A stretch of 64,000 nucleotides of DNA from Canna indica (lineage: Eukaryota > Streptophyta > Magnoliopsida > Zingiberales > Cannaceae). The stretch is taken from the NCBI GenBank assembly GCA_034359265.1, contig CP136890.1, forward strand, positions 65,597,501-65,661,500, given 5' to 3'. Every line of letters begins with the position of its first letter. Within the stretch, counting starts at the first letter, position 1. This document shows positions 56,030 through 64,000 of this stretch, one piece after another. The translations under genes were made by a program, and so were the position numbers. The notes beneath the pieces are model-generated. The model was not told where the DNA came from. It saw only the letters and a list, made by a program, of their open reading frames with translations, and searched no databases.

Positions 56030-57300
56030 GGAACTTACCTGCTCTTTAAATAAGGAAGGGTAGCGCTCTCTCATGTCCTGTTCTACCTCCCAAGTGGCCT
56101 CTTGCCCGGAATGGTGCTCCTATCTGACCTTTACCAGGGGAATTTCTTTTGATCTTAGCTTCCTGACTTGGCGGTCAAGGATCTCTACCGGCCTTTCCTC
56201 GAATGAGACGATCGAATCTACCTTAATAGTAGAAGGTTCGATCACATGCGAATCATCTTTTACATATCTCCGAAGCATGGATACATGGAAGATCGGGTGT
56301 ACTCTGCTCAGGATAGGAGGCAAAACCAGCTCATAAGCCACCTCACCCCTCCGCTTCAGAATAGGGAAAGGCCCAATGAATCTAGGGCTCAGCTTTCCCT
56401 TCTTCCCAAATCGGACCACCCATTTCATAGGGGAGACCTTTAGAAAGACTAAATCACCCTCGGCGAATTCCAATTCTATGGCCTTCTTGTCGGCATACAT
56501 TTTATGTCGACTCTGAGCCACCAACAATATTTCCTTTATGGCTTTCACCTTCTCTACCGCCTCCTCAACCAGATCAGGACCCACCATGAGTGATTCCTTG
56601 GCTTCAAACAAGCCCATCAGAGACCTACACCTCTGCCCATACAAGGCCTCGAAGGGAGCCATGCCAATGCTACTGTGATAGCTATTGTTGTAGGAGAACT
56701 GTATCAGTGGTAGGTGCTTTTTCCAACTGTCGGCCATATCTAGGACGCATGCTCTCATCATATCCTCCAAGGTTTGAATGATCCTCTCTGACTGCCCGTC
56801 AGTCTGCGGATGGAAAGCTGTGCTGAAATGCACCTTGGTACCCAAGGCTTCCTGGAAGGACTACCAAAATTGGGCTGTGAATTGGGTACCACGATCGGAT
56901 ATAATCATCACCGGGGTACCATGGTATGCCACAATCCTATCCAAGAATAGTTGGGCGTACTGTTCCACAGAGAAGGTAGTCTTCACTGGAATGAAATGCG
57001 CGGTCTTGGTTAATCGATCCACTACCACCCAAATGGAGTCAAAGCTGCCTTTTGAGTTAGGCAACCCAGTTACTAAGTCCATGATGATTTTCTCCCACTT
57101 CCACTCAGGCACCTCGAGGTTCTGCAGTAGTCCCGCGGGCTTGAGGTGTTCGGGCATCACCTGCTAGCAGACCAGACATTTGGAGACAAACTCTGCTACC
57201 TCTCTTTTCATACCCTTCCACCAGTAATACTACCTTAAATCTCGATACATCTTGGTGGCCCCCGGATGCATCATATAAGTGGAACGATGACCTAGTTCCA
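56030..57300 (-). pseudogene. E integrase and chromodomain
   Basis: The N-terminal zinc region is readable at about 57260-57165 (YWWKGMKREVAEFV...C, with a stop before it and another after CLVC). Core: 57160-56861 has WEKIIMDLVTGLP, DSIWVVVDRLTKTAHF and GTPVMIISDRGTQF (first and second catalytic Asp), a stop at QFW, then 56845-56120 with FHPQTDGQSERI (catalytic Glu). The C-terminal GPFPILKRRGEVAYELVLP and HPIFHVSMLRRY motifs precede a chromodomain: PVEILDRQVRKL...IPLVKVR, stop (TAG, about 56122), then EATWEVE...RYPSLF (about 56100-56055). Chromodomains direct such elements to heterochromatin. Confidence 0.85.
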
Positions 57301-57478
57301 GGACTTTCCTCCGCACCTCTGCCATATCTTGCACCATGATTCAGTCTTTGAACCTCAGTACACCCTCTGAGTCCAACCTGAATCCGTTCTATGCTTCTCC
57401 TCTTTGCACCAGGTTCTTGGTCAGCGCACAAAAGGCATCCTCTACTTGCGCGGCACGCAGCATGTCCGCCAGCGTGGA

Positions 57479-58927
57479 TTATACACGCAGGTGTGCCACC
57501 AAGGCACCTGAAACTGACACTAATAAGGTTGTACCCCCATCTAGGCACAACGCCAACTCTCGAGCTAGAGGCCTCCATTTAATTTCCAAGTGAGTCATAC
57601 TTCCCATGGATTTTCTGCTCAGAGCATCTGCCACTACATTTGCTTTCTCCAAATGATACATAATGGTACAGTCATAATCCTTTAGGAGCTCCAGCCATCT
57701 CCTTTGCCTGAGGCTCAGCTCCTTTTGGGAAAGCAAGTACTAGAGGCTCTTGTGATCCGTATAGATCTCGCAAGTCTCTCCATACAGGTAGTGCCACCAG
57801 AGCTTCAGTGCAAAGACTTCTGCTGCTAGCTCTAGGTCGTGGGTCAGCCGAGTCAAAGGGGCTGCAATTCTGGAGAAGTTCTCTATGAACTTCCAATAGT
57901 ACCCGGCCAAACCAAGAAAACTGCGGATCTCAGTCACGCTAGTCGGCCACCTCCAGTTCTTTACCACTTCCACCTTTGCAAGATCTACCCTTATCCCATC
58001 CTTGGACACTGCATGGCCTAAGAACCCTACACTTTCCAACGAGAATTCACACTTGGAAAATTTTGCAAACAAGCGGTGCTCTCTGAGGGTTTCCAGGACC
58101 ATTCTTAGGTGCTTAGAGTGCCCTTCCTCACTCTTGGAGTAGACTAGGATGTGGTCAATGAAGACGATCACTAAGATGTCTACGTACTCTTTAAATACCC
58201 TATTCATTAGGTCCATGAAGATAGCATGCGCATTGGTTAGGCCAAAGGACATCACTAGGAACTCGTAGTGGCCATAGCGAGTCCTAAAGGCCGTCTTAGG
58301 CACATCGCAGTCCCAGATTCTCAGCTGATGGTATCCGAACCTTAGGTCTATCTTCGAAAACCATTGTGCCCCCTGCAGCTGGTCAAACAAATCATCTACC
58401 CTCGGCAGTGGGCAACGATTCTTGACCGTCACTTTGTTCAGCTGCCTATAGTCGATGCACATGCGCATGGATCCATCCTTCTTATTCACGAAGAGTACCG
58501 GGGCACCCCAGGGTGACACGCTCGGCTGGATGAAACCCAACTCTAGCATTTCTTGTAATTGCACCTTTAACTCCCTGAGTTTGGCCGGTGCCATCCTATA
58601 AGGTGGAATAGAAATCGGCTTCACCCCGGGCTGCAGATCAATACAAAAATCAACTTCCCTTCTGGGCGACAATCTCGGTAATTCCTCGGGAAAAACATCG
58701 AGGAATTCACAGACCACCGGGGTTCCACTAACATTTCTTGCCTCACCCCCTTCCTCCTCGGTCACAGATACCAAGGCTAGGAAGGATTGGTAGCTGCCCT
58801 GAAGCAGCTTACAAGCCTTTAGGGCTGAGATGACCCCAATCGGCTTGCTCCCTCCCTCTCCTTGCAAGGTGAACAGTGACAGCCTTGGCTTGCTAAACAT
58901 AATTGTCTTAGCTCTACAGTCCAACAT
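57479..58927 (-). pseudogene. E reverse transcriptase and truncated RNase H
   Basis: RT domain: [18 protein letters not shown], then [16 protein letters not shown], then [20 protein letters not shown], then [13 protein letters not shown], then the catalytic motif, which reads [10 protein letters not shown] (His codon 58153-58151) where FIDDILVYS is normal. [12 protein letters not shown] and PLTRLT close RT. The next residues ([22 protein letters not shown]) are from late RNase H, so about 80-90 codons, including the first RNase H catalytic residues, are deleted (about 57845). A TAG after TDHKSL (about 57740) and a later frame change (about 57575) end it. Confidence 0.85.
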
Positions 58928-59502
58928 CGCAAAGTGCTATGCCAACCAATCCATGCCAAAAATGACAACGAGCCTAAGTGTAGGTAGGAGTGTTAGATCT
59001 GCACTCAGTACATGGCTGCAGATGAGCACTTCGCAGCCTTGGTAAATTGAATTGGCTAGGATTGCATCACCCGTACGCGTTGATGCTATCAATGGACCGT
59101 CGAGTAAGGAGGGTACCATTGGCAACTCCGCAGCAAATTTGGCAGATAAATATGAGTGTGTGGCACCCGGATCAAATAAAACATATGCAGCAGACGAACA
59201 TACTAAAATAGTACATGCACCACTGCCTTGGACGTCTCTGCCCCATCACGATTCATAGCATATACCCTAGCAGGCGGCCTCTCTGAATGACTAGTATGCG
59301 GCCCCTTATTCTGTGTCTCCCCCCTCTGAGCCACTGACCCCACTGACATAGGTGCCTTTCCCTTAGATTGCTCAGGCTTCTGATAAATTCCCTCAGGACA
59401 ATCCTTCTTGAAGTGCCCGACTCGGTCGCACCTGTAGCAAGCGTTCGTGCGGCTAAGGTAGGACCCCCAGAGCCTCCGACTGTAGCTGCCACACTGTGGC
59501 AC
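58928..59502 (-). pseudogene. E zinc knuckle and protease
   Basis: 59450-59405 encodes CYRCDRVGHFKKDC, an intact CX2CX4HX4C knuckle, followed by a Lys/Gln/Ser-rich linker. The protease follows in another frame (about 59260-58937): a VLFDPGATHSF-type region near 59215-59165 and the conserved VIFGMDWLA close to 58940. A frame change and stops separate the pieces. Confidence 0.7.
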
Positions 59503-60521
59503 CTCTGATCTCTAAGAACCACCTCTTGACACTGCCGGCCTCACTGACCCAGACCCTGGGCCCCCACGGCCCCAATTGCCATTCTGTCCTCGGCTTTGCT
59601 GATGGTCTACCGCGGTCACTACCCCCTTAGAATGCCAAGGCCGACTACCAGAATCCTACGGTCAAAATTTCTTCTTAGCTGGCCCGTCATTCCTCTCAAA
59701 CGGCACAAAGGCTCTTTCCGAAGGGCTTCACCCACTACCCGAGCTAGAGTAGAATCCTCAGTGTAGTGGATGAGCCTGCCGATCTGTAGCCTCAGACCTG
59801 CTGCGAACCTCTTGACCCTGGTGGTCTCAGATGCCACTAGGGTTGGATGATACTTTGAGAGATGGTTGAACTCCATCTCATATTCTGATACTGACATGCC
59901 TCCAGATTGGTGCAACATCTCGAAGTCATGGGCGCGCTTGTCGCAAACACTCATTGGTAGGTACTTCTCCTCCACAGCCGCCCTGAATTCCTCCCACGTG
60001 GGAGGCGGTGCGCCAGCTGCCCTGCGGGCCCTCCAGGTGTGTAGCCAGACCTTTGCCGGTCCCGTCATCTGAAGTCCGACCATAGGAGCTGCTGCCTTAG
60101 ACGAGCACCCCAGCTCCATGCATAACTCGTAGCAATCCTCCAAAAACTTAGTGACTTCCACCTGACGGTATGTTCTGGTGAACTCTGGTGGCTTCAGCGT
60201 GACGAAACTTGCATAGGTTGGGGCCCCTGGAGTTCTAACCATGGGTGCTACAGTCTCTACCACCTCCGGTACCACTGGAACTTCGGGCACTGGCTGTGGT
60301 GATGGCTGCTGCGGCATCTGTTGTCTCAGTTCTTGCTCCCTGAGGAGCACCTCAGTTGGTTGATTTACTTGAGCCTGCAATTAAGCATCTGCTGACTCTT
60401 GCCCTTGACCCTCAGACTGCTCCCTATCTCTACCCCGGGCCCGGCCTCGGCCTCACCCCTGGCCTCGATGCTCTGTCGAGTTACTGCCGCTGCCACTCAG
60501 TGCAGCATTAGGAGCCTCCAT
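59503..60521 (-). pseudogene. E gag
   Basis: Most likely start is ATG 60521-60519 (MEAPNAALSG), followed by an Arg/Gly-rich N-terminus with a TGA and a TAA in frame (about 60455 and 60385). From 60380 it is open: a Pro-rich linker, then the Retrotrans_gag domain (KPPEFTRTYRQVEVTKFLED, then AAPMVGLQMTGPAKVWLHTW, then FRAAVEEKYLP, then MSVSEYEMEFNHLSKYHP, then RVKRFAAGL). The length is normal for chromovirus gag. It joins the knuckle region at 59502 after a frame change. Confidence 0.8.
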
Positions 60522-60724
60522 TACACTATCACAGAAAAGAAAAAGAGATTGCCTGTCACATAAAAAACTCTTAAAATAAGCTTTTTAAAATTTACTAACC
60601 GCACGGTGCACTGAGTGCAGTAGTGGTCGCCCAATCTCGTAGCATAACTATACCATATGTCGACATGCTAGCATATCTCTCATACGGTACCCAACACTTA
60701 GTCAGAGTCAAGACCTAACCTAGT

Positions 60725-60740
60725 GCTCTGATACCAACTT
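60725..60740 (-). other. E primer-binding site
   Basis: On the minus strand, after the LTR end GTGTGACA come a four-base spacer AAGT and TGGTATCAGAGC (60736-60725), the initiator-Met tRNA site. Confidence 0.9.
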
Positions 60741-63325
60741 TGTCACACCCTAACTGAGGGTAGTGTGACCGGCCAGGGCCTACATCCTACCCTATAGACT
60801 ACTGTCTACACTGACCGTCAAGAAAACCAGAACAAATCAAGAAAAGAAACCACAACGCAATCTTATTTAAATTTTCAAAGTTCACAAATATATATATATA
60901 TTTTAAACCAAAGGAGAAGAAAAAAAATCGTCACAAACTAGAACATCTCAAGTATCAAAGTTCAATACAAGCTTTTCAAAACACTAACGGTCAATGAAGA
61001 TATCAAGAAACTACAACATGACTTTGGACTATGACTAAAGGGCGCCGCTACGAGATATGGCACCACCGTCTGCCCCCCCCCCTCCCCACCTCGAGCTACA
61101 CCATGAAGACAAGCCTCAATCATTGATCATGCTCTGCAAAAACAAAAGAAATAAACCGTGAATCCACTTGGGACTCAGTGAGTGGTTTTTTCCGAACCTC
61201 CACAAAACCCTCAATTAGTCATGCATAACATATAAGGCAGCACAGTATATATATTCAGGGAGATAAGCTACTTTTTAAAATGACTACTGACCCCATGGGT
61301 CATCCTGCATAAACCATATATGAGAGAAACCAGCCATAACGGCCTAATTAAACCACCTGGCATCCGACCCTTGGGGCCTACTTATGCTATAAGAATCTTG
61401 GCCATAATCGCCCTACTATACAAGGTAGAAACACACTGGCCGCTCAGCCACATCATATCAAGACGAAGTCAAGAAATCCCGGGCCATCGACTAGGATAGT
61501 CTACTAGTCTTCGGACACCATCTAGGGTAGGGATAGCTAGTCCCACCCAACTGGGGTCTGACACCTAGCGGGCCCGCTGGTGCATCTCAAGACCCAATCA
61601 CTGGCCGAGTCAAGCATTGCTCATTTTCGACCACCTATACTCCTCTGCAGACTATCTCAAGCACATCACACAATCAAATTGTCCTAGGATTTTCTTATAT
61701 ACACTTCGGGCAGTTGCCCGTATCCGGCGATAATTCGGCCTGCAGGGTCAACATCAAATGTCACCCTTCCAAAACATGTACTCCTAATAATTCTAGGTTT
61801 CCAAAAATGAATACTAGAAGTCCTAGAAGTTGTATCATTTCCTAGTTCAGTTTCCATATCTAATATGTACCTTGCGATGTCTTACATGTTATCTAGCGTT
61901 ATACGCTACTTTGGGTGAGGAAATTCTGTGAACCAAACTTAGAATTCCACCCATGAATATTTTTGGACAGCATATATAAAATAAGGAACGGTAAACATAA
62001 TTCACACAACTACTATGTGTAACTACGATAGTCAACAAAAAACATTCACATACTGGATTAGAATTAAATTCAATATAAAATAGCTTATCTAGCATGGTAA
62101 GATAGCAATGAATTCAACAAGGCATGTACTATTAAGCATGGTAAAAATATTACATCATTTCAAAAATTAAAGATGAAAGATCTAAGGATGGTCACTATGC
62201 TATCATTCCTACAATCACATGTATCAATAAATTAGCTTGCTATAGTTAGTGTTTTACCTAAGTGTCATCATGTCTCTAATGTTTTAGCACTCTAACTATG
62301 GGATTTACCATCTAAAGCTCACCCTCTCCCTCCCCTAGGCTTGGCCGAGCCTTGAGCAAGGTGAACCTTGCTCGGCCATTCCCCTTAGTGTAGGAAGGGG
62401 AGAGGAGGATTAACCCCCGACCCTAAATCATTGTCTCCGCTATATTCTAGTTACATATTGACTAGTTTGCCCCTCCCCCTATACTCGGTCGAGCCTTGCT
62501 CATGGAATTTTTGGGGTTGCTCAGTCGAACCTTTGAGCCTTAGGGAAAATGAGTTTCCTTAACACTTGAAATCAATGACTATAAACACACTATTCATGAA
62601 ATTGACATCATCCGAGGGCTCTACTTCCATCAAGGGAATTGGGGAAAATTTTGACATCAGCTTTCCCCTTTTCCCATGGTTCGGTAGCCCTTATACTCAA
62701 GAAATCGATGAGAAATCATGACGATCCGAAAAGAATTGATACAAAACAGCGAATATACAATCTTGAAACCAAGAATCGTCGGAAATTTGCTAGAAAACAC
62801 ACCCTAACAATCCTAGGGGTTCGGCTACCCGTCTCCCCCAATCCATCAAATCTAACCACTCACCTTTGCTTGAGGAAGATGAAGTATCGGATGTTGACGG
62901 CCTCGAATCTTTCGGCGACGGTGCGAAACCCGGATCAATCAAGATCTCCCTTCCTTGCTCCCTCTCCCTCTCTCCCTTTGCGCTGCCTTGTGCGACTCCT
63001 AGATAAGTTGCACGGCAGCTTGGATGAGGGATTTTAATCCCTCATCTAACATTCCATACTTGCATTTGGCACTTACTACTGACTCGACTCAGCCCGAGTT
63101 CGACTTGGGTTCCGACTTTACCCGCAACACGAGTCGATTTAAACTCAATTAAGGTATAAATGCATAAAAGGAAAGAGTCATTTACCTAATTTAATTGCAT
63201 ACATCATTAGTCGAGTCATACCTTCTACTCGAGGCGATCCTGAGGCTTGACTCGACTAACCGTGAGTCCGGCGCGCTGCACCAAAATAGATTTTTATATT
63301 AGGATTTTTTTTTTCGGGTCTTACG
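60741..63325 (-). repeat. E 5' LTR
   Basis: 2.59 kb. On the plus strand it runs TGTCACACCCTAACTG to GGTCTTACG; the last base should be A (minus-strand TG... start changed to CG). It contains the same hairpin as the 3' LTR at about 62341-62377. Confidence 0.9.
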
Positions 63326-63330
63326 AAGAT

Positions 63331-63943
63331 GGGGTAGCAAGCGTGCTTGTCGTGAATCTGCCGCTTAATTTTTTATTTTACAAAACTAAAAGAAGAAGAC
63401 CCCAAAAAAACCTTTGTGAAAGGTTTAAGGAGAGCGATAAGTGAATTACAATCAGAATTCTCAAGAGGAAGACAGGGGTACGCAGACCCTACTTAAAAAT
63501 TACAATGTTGAAATTTCATAAATTTTCAAGCAATCATCACAATCACGTTTTACACACAGTCACATGCACATAGGGCTAATCCATAATCATCCTTTCATGC
63601 ATCGCATCATACATTAAAAAGAAAGGAAAAAACAAAATTCAAAATCGCGCAAATCTGATCACGTTTACACCATAAACAAGATTTTTGAGGCTGTTCAACC
63701 ATGAACCCACGGGATTTTTGTGTTTAAATTCTGTCCAAAATCAATATGGACAGTAGGCTTCCACCTTGATTCATAATATGAATCATGGAGCCAAGAAAAT
63801 GACTCAAAAACCCCCGAAAATAGAAATCGGGTAGCATGACGTTTCGTAAACCCACCTCGATTCATCATATGAACGGTTTGTAAACGTGAGAAATACGTGA
63901 AATAAAAATTTCAAAATTTTGCTAAAGGTGGCTCTGATACCAT
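63331..63943 (-). other. D2 leader part 2 and primer-binding site
   Basis: Continues D2's leader after E (matches D1 at 40396-41015: GCAAGCGTGC...TCGTGAATCTGCC). It ends with the initiator-Met tRNA primer site on the minus strand (63942-63931, plus-strand GCTCTGATACCA). The small open frames (63247-63444) are not genes. Confidence 0.8.
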
Positions 63944-64000
63944 TGTTGGGATAGGAATAAGAAACGCAGTGGAAATAACAATTTAAAAAATTTAAAACAT
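63944..64000 (-). repeat. D2 5' LTR, beginning only
   Basis: Starts TGTTGGGATAGGAATAAG directly after the primer site; the same start as the D LTRs at 34211, 41016 and 44795. It continues past the window. Confidence 0.85.

Larger units (their letters stand above)
53401..63325 (-). mobile_element. Chromovirus E (Ty3/gypsy, Tekay/Del-like), full length but dead
   Basis: 9.9 kb with LTRs 53401-55981 (3') and 60741-63325 (5'), polypurine tract (55996-55982), primer site (60740-60725) and a gag-PR-RT-RNaseH-INT-chromodomain order on the minus strand, which is the Ty3/gypsy order. Target duplication: AAAAC (53396-53400) and AAGAT (63326-63330); D1 reads CAAAATAGGG at the empty site, so each copy has one change. 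Stops, an RNase H deletion and a lost RT aspartate show it cannot move on its own. Confidence 0.9.
44795..64000 (-). mobile_element. Copia element D2 (Angela-like), hosting E and F
   Basis: The element reads from beyond the right window edge to 44795: 5' LTR (from 63944 rightwards), primer site (63942-63931), leader (63930-63331 and 53400-52513, split by chromovirus E), gag, protease, integrase, RT, RNase H (52512-48519), polypurine tract (48533-48522) and 3' LTR (48521-44795, split by solo LTR F). ATTAG (44790-44794) precedes the 3' LTR; its partner is outside the window. The Angela-type assignment rests on the protease region (CNSLQGL, VAALAVGTY) and on the long LTR of about 2.4 kb. Confidence 0.85.

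Noticed and set aside
57105..57578. 157-codon and neighbouring frames overlapping E pol in other frames
   Set aside because: Shadow frames of the high-G+C E polyprotein; the real RNase H and integrase motifs lie in other frames.

Overview
This is plant nuclear DNA made almost entirely of transposable elements inserted into one another. Plant origin follows from the element types: Sirevirus-like and Angela-like Ty1/copia, a chromodomain Ty3/gypsy element, a CACTA (En/Spm) transposon with TNP2, DUF4218 and DUF4216 regions, and a plant-type LINE with an RNase H domain. Every LTR element with a readable primer-binding site uses the initiator-Met tRNA type (TGGTATCAGAGC). I cannot name the species. 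No intact host gene was found; the only hint is a 31-codon possible gene end at 34115-34210.

Layout, left to right. 1-1494: unassigned. 1495-2192: a copia fragment (+) cut by a CACTA element. 2193 to about 6585: the CACTA element (-), itself cut inside TNP2. About 6586-27775: Sirevirus copy C1 (-), comprising a 5' LTR on the right, gag, shredded pol and an env-like ORF. C1 is interrupted by a solo LTR (G1, 7020-8523, perfect CCTTG duplication) and by element A (11505-26215, TTTCC/TTTGC duplication). A's 3' LTR is in turn split by element B (16933 to about 25008). A and B carry gag-like genes but no pol; B also has an env-like second ORF. 27776-28763: unassigned. 28764-31630: solo LTR D3 (-) containing a hAT-like MITE and a minisatellite. 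31631-32722: unassigned. 32723 to about 33880: LINE fragment (-). 34211-41773: Angela-like copia D1 (-). D1's 5' LTR is cut by Sirevirus copy C2 (+, 41774-44794). C2 is cut by a second Angela-like copy, D2 (-, 44795 to past the window end). D2's 3' LTR holds a solo LTR F (45221 to about 46533), and D2's leader holds a complete but decayed chromovirus E (-, 53401-63325, AAAAC/AAGAT duplication).

Insertion order read from the nesting: D1, then C2, then D2, then E and F; and separately C1, then A, then B. No coding region is intact. Stops, frameshifts and deletions are everywhere, and the second catalytic Asp of the RT motif is lost in both D2 and E.

Most interesting are the LTRs of the A/B/G1/F group. 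They share a U3 block packed with variants of a GGTCGACC-type palindrome, a downstream hairpin whose stem changes by compensating substitutions between subfamilies, and (clear in F, G1 and A) a second inverted repeat with the TATA box at its centre. The env-like ORF of B has a leader that looks like a host gene leader, with a candidate 499-bp intron ending one base before its ATG.

All family calls come from reading the translations by eye; no database search was run. Coordinates of element ends are generally good to 1-2 bases where a terminal TG/CA or a duplication is given, and approximate where stated.
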